From: Bog-756 sp963704615
GTDB taxonomy: Bacteria > Actinomycetota > Acidimicrobiia > Acidimicrobiales > RAAP-2
Assembly (NCBI GenBank): GCA_963704615.1
Contig: OY969923.1
Coordinates: forward strand, 3,782,001-3,846,000
Direction: 5' to 3'
Length of the DNA stretch: 64,000 nucleotides
The notes below the pieces were generated by a model. The model saw only the letters and a list, made by a program, of their open reading frames with translations. It had not been told where the DNA came from and did not search any database. The translations under genes and the position numbers were made by a program. Positions 51,914 through 60,826 of the stretch are shown here, piece by piece (the stretch's first letter is position 1; the number at the start of each line of letters is the position of its first letter).

Positions 51914-53719
51914 ATGAGGGAACCGACCGAAGACAGGGCCAACGAACCCCCAAGGAACAGGCATTCGCACAGCACTTCGGAGTCGGCGCGCCTCAACCGG
52001 CGTCGATTCATCGGCTGGACCGCGGCCGGTAGTGTGGCCACCGCAGCGGTGGCCCTGGGCATCGCCGAATCGTCGGGAGGAACCACCCCGACGGCGGGCG
52101 AGCGGCCCACGACCCACGCCGCCCGGACCCGACGTACGCCCACCGACACCTTGATCGGGCCGGGCGGCGACGCGCACTCGGTGACCGCGACCGTGATCCA
52201 CGACTTCGACGGGGTCAAGCTGCCCGTCTCACCCGCCATCGTGGCCGAGAACGCCAAGACCGGCAATGCCTGGTGGGTGACCACAACCCAGTACCCCGGT
52301 GGCATCGAGGGCTACGCCGACCAGGTCAGTGCCGTGATCGGCGACACGGTGACCCTGTACGTCAGCACCATGGCCACCCAATTCCATGTGGAGGCGTACC
52401 GCATGGGTTACTACCAGGGGATCGGTGGTCGCCTGGTGTGGCAGTCGGCACAGCTACCCGGCCTCACCCAGGCTCCCCCCGTGCTCATCCCGCCGACCAA
52501 CACCATCGAATGCCAGTGGTCCCCCTCCCTCAGCTTCACGATCGACCAGACGTGGCCGCCCGGTGCCTATCTTTTGAAGCTGGTCGGGGCCACCGGTCAA
52601 CAGCAGTTCGTGCCCCTGTGCGTACGCGACGACGCCTCGCGGTCGGCGCTCGTCATCCAGCACAGCGTGACGACCTGGCAGGCCTACAACCGTTGGGGGG
52701 GCTACAGCCTCTACTACGGCAACCAGGGCGGGACGCTCTCCTACACCCATGCTCCGGTGAAGGCCACCTACGCCAACCGTGCCCGCATCGTCTCGTTCGA
52801 CCGGCCTTACGACCACGACTGGGCGAGCGGCGCAGCCGACTTCGTGGGGAACGAGCTCCCTGTCATTTACCACGCCGAACAACTCGGCCTCGACGTCACC
52901 TACTGGACCGACGTCGATCTGCACAACCAGCCGGAGCTGCTCAACAGCCACAAGGCCCTCTTGAGCCTGGGCCACGACGAGTACTGGTCGTCACCCATGC
53001 GCGACGGTGCCGCCCAATCGCTGGCCGCTGGCGTCAACCTGGCGTTCCTCGGGGCCAATGCGTGTTACCGGCAGATTCGCTTCGAACCGTCCCCGCTCGG
53101 TGCCAACAGACATCAGGTGTGTTACAAGTCGGCCGCCGAGGATCCGTTGACGGGGCAGGACGATTCCCTGGTCACCGTCAACTGGCCCCAAGCGCCGGTG
53201 TCACGGCCGGAGTGCCAGCTCATCGGGAGCACGTATCAGGACATCGAGGCGATGGCCGACATGGTGATCACCGATCCCACATCGTGGGTGTTCGAGGGCC
53301 TCGAGCTCTCGGCCAACCAGCGTCTACCCAATGTTGTCCAAGGGGAATTCGATCGCTACGTCCCCGGAGGCGCCGGCCCGACCAATCTGGACGTGATCGC
53401 CCATTCCGTCGTTCCCAACCGGAGTGACAACTACTCCGACGTGACCTGGTACACGGTGCCGGGCGGTGGCGGGGTTTTCGCCACCGGCAACGCCTCGTGG
53501 ATCGGAGCGCTCTCGGACAGCCTGCTGATCCCACCCAACGTGATACCCGACGAATCGCCCATCGTGAACGAGGTACTGCTGCGGGTCATGATGAACGTGT
53601 ACTCGGTGATCGGCATGGGCCCGGCCAGCATCACCCGCCCCTCCCAGGGCAACTGGCCGATCGCTTACGCCGCCGGATCGCCCTCGAGCGCCGCACCGAA
53701 CACGATCAACGCCGCCTGA
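51914..53719 (+). CDS. Tat-exported N,N-dimethylformamidase-like protein
   Basis: This 601-aa protein has a twin-arginine signal (LNRRRFIGWTAAGSVATAAV). The rest resembles the large-subunit C-terminal part of N,N-dimethylformamidase: WQAYNRWGGYSLYYGNQGG, IVSFDRPYDHDW, and SLGHDEYWSSPMRDG. An N-terminal beta-sandwich (about residues 95-215) precedes it. Exported proteins of this group are common in actinobacteria; amidase activity here is not shown. The ATG at 51914 leads a polar n-region of about 28 residues before the Arg pair, normal for Tat. A strong terminator follows. Confidence 0.8.
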   Translation: MREPTEDRANEPPRNRHSHSTSESARLNRRRFIGWTAAGSVATAAVALGIAESSGGTTPTAGERPTTHAARTRRTPTDTLIGPGGDAHSVTATVIHDFDGVKLPVSPAIVAENAKTGNAWWVTTTQYPGGIEGYADQVSAVIGDTVTLYVSTMATQFHVEAYRMGYYQGIGGRLVWQSAQLPGLTQAPPVLIPPTNTIECQWSPSLSFTIDQTWPPGAYLLKLVGATGQQQFVPLCVRDDASRSALVIQHSVTTWQAYNRWGGYSLYYGNQGGTLSYTHAPVKATYANRARIVSFDRPYDHDWASGAADFVGNELPVIYHAEQLGLDVTYWTDVDLHNQPELLNSHKALLSLGHDEYWSSPMRDGAAQSLAAGVNLAFLGANACYRQIRFEPSPLGANRHQVCYKSAAEDPLTGQDDSLVTVNWPQAPVSRPECQLIGSTYQDIEAMADMVITDPTSWVFEGLELSANQRLPNVVQGEFDRYVPGGAGPTNLDVIAHSVVPNRSDNYSDVTWYTVPGGGGVFATGNASWIGALSDSLLIPPNVIPDESPIVNEVLLRVMMNVYSVIGMGPASITRPSQGNWPIAYAAGSPSSAAPNTINAA

Positions 53720-53771
53720 GTAGTCCTCTCCAGGGGGACGGCCGGAGTTGAACGTGCCCACCAACGCAGCA

Positions 53772-53799
53772 GCCCGGGACGCATGGTTGCGTCCCGGGC
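53772..53799. terminator. Bidirectional terminator hairpin
   Basis: GCCCGGGACGCA-TGGT-TGCGTCCCGGGC is a perfect 12-bp stem between the convergent ends of the formamidase-like gene and recA. No long T-run follows, but the stem is very stable. Confidence 0.8.
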
Positions 53800-53885
53800 C
53801 GGCGAAAGTAGGCGGATCTGCCTCATCCTTGTCGTCAGGTAGCCCGGCCGCCTTGAGCGGAAAATGCGGATTTTGGCCGCTCGGT

Positions 53886-54968
53886 TCACTCGCTCAAGGT
53901 GATCGGCTGATCGTCGAGGGAGAGGCTGTCGACATCGTCAGGCAACCCGACCGCGTTGGCGGTCCCCTGGTCGGCCACCGCCGCGTTGGCGGCGGCGAGG
54001 TGCTCGCGAATGCGCTCATCGACTTCGGCCATCAACTGCGGGTTCTCCATCAGGAACGTCTTGACGTTCTCCCGTCCCTGGCCCAGCTGCTCGCCTTCGT
54101 AGGTGAACCAGGCGCCGGACTTCTTGATGAACCCGAGCTCGACCCCGACATCGAGCAGCGATCCCTCGCGGCTGATGCCCCGACCAAACGTGATGTCGAA
54201 CTCCGCTTGCTTGAACGGCGGCGAGCACTTGTTCTTGACCACCTTCACCCGGGTCCGGTTCCCGACCTGATCGGCACCGTCCTTGATGGTCTCGATGCGG
54301 CGGATGTCCAACCGGATCGACGAGTAGAACTTGAGCGCCCGGCCCCCGGGGGTGACTTCGGGCGATCCGTACATGACACCGATCTTCTCGCGGAGCTGGT
54401 TGATGAAGATGGCGATGGTGCGCGACTTAGACAGCGTGCCGGTCAGCTTGCGCAGCGCCTGGGACATCAGACGGGCCTGGAGGCCGACGTGGGAGTCGCC
54501 CATCTCTCCCTCGATCTCCGCCCGGGGGGTCAGCGCAGCCACCGAGTCGATGACCAGCACGTCGAGCGCTCCGGACCGGATCAGCATGTCGGAGATCTCC
54601 AGTGCCTGCTCGCCGGTGTCCGGTTGCGAGATGAGCAGATCGTCGATGTTGACACCGATGGCCTTGGCGTAAACCGGGTCCATGGCGTGCTCGGCGTCCA
54701 CATAGGCACAGATGCCGCCGTTCCGTTGGGCCTCGGCCACGACGTGCATGGCCAACGTCGACTTGCCCGAGGATTCCGGACCGAAGATCTCCACGATGCG
54801 GCCACGGGGGAGGCCGCCGATGCCGAGGGCGAGATCGAGAGCCAGTGCCCCGGTCGGGATGGCCTCGATGTTCATGTGGAGGTTCTCCCCCATGCGCATG
54901 ATGGATCCCTTGCCGAATTGCTTCTCGATCTGGCCCAGGGCCATGTCGAGGGCCTTGTCACGTTCCAT
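53886..54968 (-). CDS. recA: Recombinase A
   Basis: RecA forms filaments on single-stranded DNA, drives strand exchange and triggers LexA self-cleavage. The 360-aa protein has Walker A GPESSGKST, Walker B ALDVLVIDSVAAL, loop L2 NQLREKIGVMYGSPEVTPGG, and ALKFYSSIRLD. The ATG at 54968 (MERDKALDMAL) with GAGGAGAGA upstream is preferred. A GTG at 54995 would add nine residues and overlaps the stop of a repeat-coding frame. No recX follows; the convergent terminator does. An SOS box lies 275 bp upstream, so it is DNA-damage inducible. Confidence 0.97.
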   Translation of the reverse strand: MERDKALDMALGQIEKQFGKGSIMRMGENLHMNIEAIPTGALALDLALGIGGLPRGRIVEIFGPESSGKSTLAMHVVAEAQRNGGICAYVDAEHAMDPVYAKAIGVNIDDLLISQPDTGEQALEISDMLIRSGALDVLVIDSVAALTPRAEIEGEMGDSHVGLQARLMSQALRKLTGTLSKSRTIAIFINQLREKIGVMYGSPEVTPGGRALKFYSSIRLDIRRIETIKDGADQVGNRTRVKVVKNKCSPPFKQAEFDITFGRGISREGSLLDVGVELGFIKKSGAWFTYEGEQLGQGRENVKTFLMENPQLMAEVDERIREHLAAANAAVADQGTANAVGLPDDVDSLSLDDQPITLSE

Positions 54969-55090
54969 GTCTCTCTCCTCGAGATTGTTGCTCACTTGAC
55001 CGTGCCGACCCTACGGAGCAGGTGTGACACTCGGCTGGTGGCCCGGCGACCCGGGGTGCTGGCTGATCGATGGTGTGCTGGTACCGCAGG

Positions 55091-55210
55091 ACTGCTGTGT
55101 TGCCGACTGCTGTGTTGCCGACTGCTGTGTTGCCGACTGCTGTGTTGCCGACTGCTGTGTTGCCGACTGCTGTGTTGCCGACTGCTGTTTTGCCGACTGC
55201 TGTGTTGCCG
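55091..55210 (+). repeat. 15-bp minisatellite, eight copies, in the recA leader
   Basis: The unit ACTGCTGTGTTGCCG occurs eight times head to tail, seven exact and one (55181-55195) with G changed to T. A degenerate ninth follows. It lies between the SOS box and the recA start. On the minus strand the repeat stays open as a frame of QHSSR units (55234-54992) whose stop overlaps the alternative recA GTG. No such repeat is found elsewhere in the window. Confidence 0.95.
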
Positions 55211-55242
55211 ACTGTGCTGCGTCGGCGAGATCACTTTAGACC

Positions 55243-55256
55243 CGAACGCATGTTCG
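55243..55256. promoter_or_regulatory. LexA-binding SOS box of recA
   Basis: CGAAC-GCAT-GTTCG is an exact match to the actinobacterial/Bacillus-type LexA box. It stands about 275 bp upstream of the recA ATG, an unusually long leader, and about 200 bp from the divergent exported-protein gene. Confidence 0.88.
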
Positions 55257-55458
55257 ATGATGGATCCCCTCGCCTCGGGGACCGCCCAGGGTGAACCGTC
55301 GCTCCCACCCTGGTCCGGGTCCTAGAAGGACACATTCGCCGACCATCGATTGGCGGGGTCGCCGGGAGCCATGGGGTCTGCGCCACGGACGGCACCGTGC
55401 GTGGCCGGCGCTCGATAACCACCATTTCCGGATCGCCGCGGGGTAGCCTCACCCCACA

Positions 55459-56694
55459 GTGCCCGACGACGAATCGTCATCCGGATCCGGATCGGAAGGC
55501 CGGCCCGGTCCGTCCCCGAACTCTCCTCTGATCTCTGCGTCCTCCGCCGGGGTCCCGGCCGTCATGTCGCGCAAGGAACTCCGCCAGCAGGGGAAGGGCC
55601 AGGGGAAGAAGCGGCGCTTCTGGACCTCCGCGATCGGCAGCGTGGCGATCTTGCTGGTCGTTGCGGTGGTGGCCCTCGCCGTCACCCACGGACCGAAGGC
55701 CACCGCAGCCAAGATCGCGGTCACCACCACGACGGCCGCCCCGGCACACGTTGCCACCTGCCCGCTCACCGGGACCCCGGCGCCCGGTGGGGTCGTGCCC
55801 CCTCGGCCCGCCCTCGGGGTCAAGATCGGCAACTACACCGGCGACCGTCCTTCGACAGGCCTCAACCAGGCCGACATCGTCTTCGAGGAGCCCGTCGAGG
55901 GCGCCATCACCCGACTGGTCGCCGTGTTCCAGTGCCAAGGCGCCTCGCTGGTCGGGGACCTGCGATCGGCCCGCGAGCCCGACGTCGGCATCCTGTCCCA
56001 GCTCTCCGACCCCCTGTTCGTCCACGCCGGGGGGATCACTCCGGTGATCGACCTGCTGGCGCAGTCCCCACTCATCGACAAGAACCTCTACGAGGGGAAC
56101 AACGACTCGGCCATCATCCAAGAGCCCGGGCGGGTCGCTCCCTATTCGACATTCGTCAACACCGCCTCGTTGTGGGCCTTCGACCCGTCCGACGTCACAC
56201 CGCCCGCCCCGATCTTCCAGTACTCGGCGGCGCTGCCGGCGGGGTCGGTCCCCGGGTCGGGAGCCAGCGTCCATATTCCCTTCTCGTCCACATCGGATGT
56301 GACATGGGAGTGGAGTGCTCCAGCCGGCAAGTATCTCCGCTTCTACTCGGGGATGCCGGACAAGCTGCTCGACGGAACCCAGAGCGCAGCCACCAACGTG
56401 GTCATCATGTCCGTCCAGACGGCCATCGGTCCGTGGGTCGAGAACAGCGAGGGCGGCCAGGAGGTCGACGTGACCTCGACCGGCACCGGGCCTGTGGTCG
56501 TGATGCGCGGCGGGGTGGCCATCACCGGAACCTGGAGCCGCTCCAGCCTCACCCAACCGGCCACCTTCGCCACCACCGCGGGGACCCCGATCACCCTCCA
56601 GCCGGGCAACACCTGGGAGGAGTTGGTCCCCGACGGCATCGTCGTGACTCCGACGGCGGCGACCCCGGTCGCACCCACCCCGGCGAAGTCGTGA
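55459..56694 (+). CDS. DUF3048 (YerB-like) membrane-anchored protein
   Basis: This 411-aa protein has a cytoplasmic Ser/Lys/Arg-rich start, one membrane helix (IGSVAILLVVAVVALAVTHG) and an external domain. The DUF3048 pattern is PALGVKIGNYTGDRPSTGLN, QADIVFEEPVEGAITRLVAV, VGDLRSAREPDVGILSQLSD and PLFVHAGGITP. YerB-like proteins are of unknown function at the cell envelope. The GTG at 55459 is chosen because it is the earliest in-frame start after the recA promoter. It diverges from recA. Confidence 0.85.
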   Translation: MPDDESSSGSGSEGRPGPSPNSPLISASSAGVPAVMSRKELRQQGKGQGKKRRFWTSAIGSVAILLVVAVVALAVTHGPKATAAKIAVTTTTAAPAHVATCPLTGTPAPGGVVPPRPALGVKIGNYTGDRPSTGLNQADIVFEEPVEGAITRLVAVFQCQGASLVGDLRSAREPDVGILSQLSDPLFVHAGGITPVIDLLAQSPLIDKNLYEGNNDSAIIQEPGRVAPYSTFVNTASLWAFDPSDVTPPAPIFQYSAALPAGSVPGSGASVHIPFSSTSDVTWEWSAPAGKYLRFYSGMPDKLLDGTQSAATNVVIMSVQTAIGPWVENSEGGQEVDVTSTGTGPVVVMRGGVAITGTWSRSSLTQPATFATTAGTPITLQPGNTWEELVPDGIVVTPTAATPVAPTPAKS

Positions 56695-56704
56695 GGAGCG
56701 CGAT

Positions 56705-58012
56705 CTAACCGGCCGACGTTCCGCCCACCGTGCGGCGCAACAGATCGAGGGCGGCGATGGTTGCGTACTGGCGGACCCGATCGCGGTCGCCGGGCACGTT
56801 GAAGGCGAACGCCTCGGTGTCATGGTCGGGACGGGCCAGGCCCACGAAGACCGCTCCCGGTGGCTGGTCGTCCTGAGTGTCGGGACCGGCCACCCCGGTG
56901 ATCGAGAGCCCGACGTCGGACCCCAGGGCCCGGCGTGCCCCCTCGGCCATGGCCCGGGCGGCTGACTCGGAGACGACGGGTCCTTCCGGCACACCCAGAA
57001 GAGCGAACTTGACCTCCGAGGCGTAGGAGACCACCGAGCCGCGGAACCACCGGCTGGCCCCGGGAACGTTGACCAACCGCGAGGAGGCCAGCCCCCCGGT
57101 CAGGGACTCGGCCAACCCGAGGGTCAGCCCACCGTCCGTCATCACCCGGGCCACCGCGTCCTCGATGGCTTCGTCGTCGACGCCGAACACCACGTCGCCG
57201 GCGGCCTCGGTGAGGACGCGCCTGATTTCGGACTCTTCCTCGTCCAACAGGTCGGCCGCCGCCTTGCCATCGTCAGCCCGGACCGTGACCCGCACCTTGA
57301 TCCCCTCGATCCCGCTGGCCAGAAAGGCGATGGTGGCGACCCCGCTCGTCCCGGTCGGCGCCGTCGACGATCGGCCCGACTCGGCATCGAGCCACCCGAT
57401 GTGTCCGGCCAGCGTTTCGGCCAGGCCGGACTCGCTCATACCCCAGGTGCGGATCACCCTGCTGGCGATGACGCCGGTGGTCTCGCCACGCTCGGCCATC
57501 CGGCGGTGCAGATCAGGCGCGATGCCCCGCTCGAACATGTCGGCCATCTCGTAGGGAACGCCGGGGACGGCATAGATGACCTTGTGCCCGACCGGACAGA
57601 TGAGCCCCGGTGCGGTCCCGTTGGTCTGAGGGATGATGGTGGCCCCCTCAGGTACGTCCGCCTGCCGGAGGTTGGTATCGGGCATCGGGCGACCCCGGCC
57701 GGCGAACATGGCGCGGATCATATCCACCACGCTCTCGTCCCTTCGAAGGGGCACGTTTATCACCTCGGCGATGGCTTCACGGGTGATGTCATCGTGGGTG
57801 GGACCCAGTCCCCCGCACACGATGACACCGTCGCTGCGGGCCAGTGCCGTCCGGAAGGCCAGCACCATGCGCTCGTGGTTGTCGCCGACGGCCTGGTGGA
57901 AGTGGGAGTCGACGCCAGCGGCGGCCAGATGCTCGCCGAGCCACTGGGAATTGGTGTCGGTGATCTGCCCGAGGAGCAGCTCGGTGCCCACCGCCACGAT
58001 CTCGACGCGCAT
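56705..58012 (-). CDS. cinA: CinA-like competence/damage-inducible protein
   Basis: This 435-aa protein has two domains. The N-terminal MoaB/MoCF-like part has EIVAVGTELLLGQITDTNSQ and VCGGLGPTHDDITREA, with nucleotide pyrophosphatase-type activity in relatives. The C-terminal PncC-like part has LAESLTGGLASSRLVNVPGA and GLSITGVAGPD, an NMN deamidase. It links NAD recycling and, in some bacteria, competence. Gene order rimO-pgsA-cinA-(recA) is the usual one. The ATG at 58012 is six bases after the pgsA stop. Confidence 0.93.
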   Translation of the reverse strand: MRVEIVAVGTELLLGQITDTNSQWLGEHLAAAGVDSHFHQAVGDNHERMVLAFRTALARSDGVIVCGGLGPTHDDITREAIAEVINVPLRRDESVVDMIRAMFAGRGRPMPDTNLRQADVPEGATIIPQTNGTAPGLICPVGHKVIYAVPGVPYEMADMFERGIAPDLHRRMAERGETTGVIASRVIRTWGMSESGLAETLAGHIGWLDAESGRSSTAPTGTSGVATIAFLASGIEGIKVRVTVRADDGKAAADLLDEEESEIRRVLTEAAGDVVFGVDDEAIEDAVARVMTDGGLTLGLAESLTGGLASSRLVNVPGASRWFRGSVVSYASEVKFALLGVPEGPVVSESAARAMAEGARRALGSDVGLSITGVAGPDTQDDQPPGAVFVGLARPDHDTEAFAFNVPGDRDRVRQYATIAALDLLRRTVGGTSAG

Positions 58013-58018
58013 CGCTGC

Positions 58019-58681
58019 TCAGGCCGCCGAGCTGGTTCCGTCGGCCGAGCCGATGGTGGTGCCGGAAAGATCCGCCTGGCCTCGACGGGCAGCCCGGCGA
58101 CCGTCGAGGTAGTACTGCCCGCCGGTGAACACGGTCATGGCCGCGGCCAGCCAGATCGCCGCCGACAGCAACCCGTGGTGGCCGGCCAGTGGAGGCGCCA
58201 GACACAGGCCGATGGCCACGTCCTGGAGAAGTGTCTTCACCTTGGCCGTGTTGCGGGCCGGGACGGACACGCCGTGGCGGCCCACCACCGAGCGATAGAC
58301 GCTCATGGCCACTTCACGCACGGCGATGATGGCCACCGGCAGCCACCAGACGATGCCCTTGGCCACCAGAGCGAACAGGGCCCCGAGCACCACCACCTTG
58401 TCGGCCAGCGGATCGAGAAAGGCACCCGACCGGGTGGTTCCCTGACGCCTGGCCAACCAACCATCGACGCCGTCAGACATGGCCAGCAACCCCCCGAAGA
58501 CGAAGGTCACCCAGCTGGCGCCCCACAGCATGATGAGGGCGATCATCACCGGGGTCGCCAACAGCCGTAACACAGTGATCCCGTTGGCCGGGGTCAGAAG
58601 GGCCGAGGGTCCGAACGTGGTCGAGGACCCGACCGAGGCGCTCGGCACCGGCGCACCGGGGTGGGCGGCGGCGTCGCTCAC
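58019..58681 (-). CDS. pgsA: CDP-alcohol phosphatidyltransferase (PgsA-like)
   Basis: This 220-aa integral membrane enzyme transfers a phosphatidyl group from CDP-diacylglycerol to glycerol phosphate or a related alcohol. The signature D-G-x2-A-R-x8-G-x3-D-x3-D is complete in SDGVDGWLARRQGTTRSGAF and DPLADKVVVLG. About five to six helices follow. It uses a GTG start at 58681 within a GTGA overlap with rimO. The 40-residue Ala/Ser-rich N-terminus is longer than usual. Confidence 0.92.
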   Translation of the reverse strand: MSDAAAHPGAPVPSASVGSSTTFGPSALLTPANGITVLRLLATPVMIALIMLWGASWVTFVFGGLLAMSDGVDGWLARRQGTTRSGAFLDPLADKVVVLGALFALVAKGIVWWLPVAIIAVREVAMSVYRSVVGRHGVSVPARNTAKVKTLLQDVAIGLCLAPPLAGHHGLLSAAIWLAAAMTVFTGGQYYLDGRRAARRGQADLSGTTIGSADGTSSAA

Positions 58682-60129
58682 CGGGCCACCCCGGGCCCCA
58701 CGGCTGAGAACCTGGATCCACCACACTCGGCGCCAGCCGTCGGGGCGGCGACCAAATCCGGTCCGTCGGCCCCGGTGACGACCACCTCGGTGAACGACCC
58801 TACGGCGAGATCGTCGGGCAGGGTGACGATCCCATCGATCTCGGGAGCCTCCCGGTACGTCCGACCCACGCCGGGAGCATCGACCAAGACCTCGACGGTG
58901 CTCCCGATCAATGCCTCCCGACGACGGGCGGTGATGGCATCTTGGAGCTCGCCACATTCGATCAGACGTTCGGCCACCAGCTCTCCCGGTACCTGCCCGT
59001 CGAGGCTGGCGGCGTGGGTGCCGACTTCGCGGCTGAAGGCGAAGAATCCCACCCAATCGAGCTGGGCCTCGGTGATCCACTGGAGGAGCCTGTCGTGGTC
59101 AGCCTCAGTCTCGCCCGGGTAACCGATGATGAAAGACGACCGGAAGGCCGCGGTCGGCTCGGTGGAGCGGATCGAGGCGATCCGATCGAGGAACCGCTCG
59201 CCATCACCCCACCTGCGCATGCCCTTGAGCAATGGCCGAGAGACGTGTTGGAGCGAGAGATCGAAGTACGGCACACCGGTGGCGAGGATGGCCTCGACCA
59301 ACGCGTCGTCGAGGGTCGACGGGTAGAGGTAGAGGAGGCGGGTCCAACGGACCCGCTCCGCCACCGCGGACACCAGGTCCACGATGGGGCGCCGGCCTCC
59401 GGGGACCGGACTATCGAGCCCAGATCGGCCAGCTCGGTGGGACCGGTCCAGGGCGAACGACGAGAGGTCCTGTGCGACCAGGACCACTTCGTGGAGACCG
59501 CCCCCCCGGGCGCCGAGCTGGTCCACCTCGGTCACGATGGACTCGACCGTCCGCGACCGCTGTTTGCCACGGAACGAAGGAATGGCACAGAACCCGCAAT
59601 TCCGATCGCACCCCTCGGCGATCTTGACATACGACCAGGGAGCGGTGGTCGGTGGACGAGGCAGGTTCAGCAGGTCGAACGACGGCACTGGCGATCCCGC
59701 TGGGGCATTCACCGGCTTTGTTCCCAGTGCCACCGGCGCCCGCGTGATCCGAGCATGACCACCGTCGGAGGCATGGTCTCCGGCGTTCCCCGCTAACTCA
59801 TGCGGTCGGGTGAGCGATGCCCCGAAGGGTGCAACCAGATCAACCTCGGGCAGGGCCTCCGCCAACTCGTCGCCGTACCGTTCGGCCATGCAGCCGGTGA
59901 CCACTAGGCGGGCCCCCGCTCGTCGGGCATCGGACAGGGCCAGCACGGTATCGATGGACTCCTGGCGTGCCGCCTCGATGAAGGCACAGGTGTTGACCAC
60001 CACCAGCTCGGCTTCCTCGGGCGAGTCGGCCGCCTCGAAGCCGCCACTGACCAGGGTCCCGATCAATTTGTCGGAATCCACCTGGTTCTTCGGGCAGCCC
60101 AACGTCTCGATCCAGTAACGCTCGGCCAC
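58678..60129 (-). CDS. rimO: Ribosomal protein S12 methylthiotransferase RimO
   Basis: This 483-aa radical-SAM enzyme adds a methylthio group to S12 Asp. It has the N-terminal UPF0004 cluster cysteines (IETLGCPKNQVDSD, VVVNTCAFIEAARQ, VVTGCMAERYGD). The radical SAM motif is GCDRNCGFCAIPSFRGKQRS. The C-terminal TRAM domain shows GSTVEVLVDAPGVGRTY. The Asp in NQVDSD and the GKQRS pattern distinguish RimO from MiaB. A 45-residue insert follows ELAGNAGDHASDGG. The ATG at 60129 is clear. It heads the rimO-pgsA-cinA operon. Confidence 0.94.
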   Translation of the reverse strand: MAERYWIETLGCPKNQVDSDKLIGTLVSGGFEAADSPEEAELVVVNTCAFIEAARQESIDTVLALSDARRAGARLVVTGCMAERYGDELAEALPEVDLVAPFGASLTRPHELAGNAGDHASDGGHARITRAPVALGTKPVNAPAGSPVPSFDLLNLPRPPTTAPWSYVKIAEGCDRNCGFCAIPSFRGKQRSRTVESIVTEVDQLGARGGGLHEVVLVAQDLSSFALDRSHRAGRSGLDSPVPGGRRPIVDLVSAVAERVRWTRLLYLYPSTLDDALVEAILATGVPYFDLSLQHVSRPLLKGMRRWGDGERFLDRIASIRSTEPTAAFRSSFIIGYPGETEADHDRLLQWITEAQLDWVGFFAFSREVGTHAASLDGQVPGELVAERLIECGELQDAITARRREALIGSTVEVLVDAPGVGRTYREAPEIDGIVTLPDDLAVGSFTEVVVTGADGPDLVAAPTAGAECGGSRFSAVGPGVAR

Positions 60130-60238
60130 CAGGACAATCTACCCGGGGCACACCGGCCCCGGCCCTTCAGTCCAGGACGCCGGTCACATGGCGTTGAGCC
60201 ACGGTGACCGACGGGAGGTCGGCGTCACACCGGTCTCC

Positions 60239-60271
60239 GATGTCTCGCGACACCCTCGGATGTCTCGCGAC
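60239..60271 (+). repeat. Two direct copies of GATGTCTCGCGAC
   Basis: Copies lie at 60239-60251 and 60259-60271, 20 bp apart, between rimO and tRNA-Ser. TGTCTCGCGACA-like sequences are familiar from ends of some actinobacterial insertion sequences, but nothing else of an IS is seen. Confidence 0.55.
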
Positions 60272-60287
60272 TGTCGACACACCAGAG

Positions 60288-60376
60288 CGGAGAGGGAGGG
60301 ATTTGAACCCTCGGACCCAGTTACCCAGGTCAACTCATTAGCAGTGAGTCCGATTCGGCCGCTCTCGCACCTCTCC
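60288..60376 (-). tRNA. tRNA-Ser (anticodon GCT)
   Basis: On the minus strand the acceptor stem GGAGAGG pairs with CCTCTCC and the discriminator base is G. The anticodon loop ACTGCTAAT contains GCT. A long variable arm and the T arm with GGTTCAAATCC are present, giving an 89-nt class II tRNA. CCA is not encoded. Confidence 0.93.
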
Positions 60377-60516
60377 GTGCCTGGTCAGCGGTACTTTTTC
60401 CCGTCTACCGACTAGCCAGATATCTGCCATTCCCTACTCCTGCCCTAATCCGGCTGACATGGTCGGCGCTAGACGGACCACAAACCGGGAAACCGGACCA
60501 GGACATGACAGGGTAA

Positions 60517-60708
60517 TCATACGGTGCTGGAAGCACGTCGGAACTAGAACCCGGTGTTTGGCGGTTGCGCGTCATCGTCGACGGCAAGCAAGTGGAACGA
60601 AAGTTCAGAGGAACAGAGGCTGCGGCACAAAAAAAGCGCTACGCGCGTTGGACGTGCAACCGGCGCCCCTGTCAAAAGGCATATGCACCTCCGGTGACCT
60701 GTTGGTGA
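60517..60708 (+). pseudogene. Tyrosine integrase remnant, arm-binding domain only
   Basis: One frame reads LEPGVWRLRVIVDGKQVERK and FRGTEAAAQKKRYARW before a stop at 60706. This is the N-terminal AP2-like arm-binding domain of a phage or ICE integrase, very like the start of the integrase at 6773. There is no start codon in frame and the catalytic part is gone. It lies next to the tRNA-Ser 5' side, so it probably came with an element that once used that tRNA region. The surrounding 60377-60826 holds nothing else. Confidence 0.65.
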
Positions 60709-60826
60709 GTGGGCGCGACGCTTCGGGAGTCACGCGGGCATAAATGGCGCTCCGAACGGCGCAGAATATCGACGGCTTCGGCACGGATCATTTCTTGAAG
60801 AAAGCACCGTGGCCCAGCCACTTCAA

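Noticed and set aside
55024..55239. Open frame of DCCVA repeats on the + strand
   Set aside because: It is the translation of the 15-bp minisatellite. It has no upstream ribosome site and no protein-like sequence beyond the repeat.
53748..55325. 525-codon + strand frame across recA
   Set aside because: It is antisense to recA and ends in the minisatellite; such long shadows are common in high-GC DNA.
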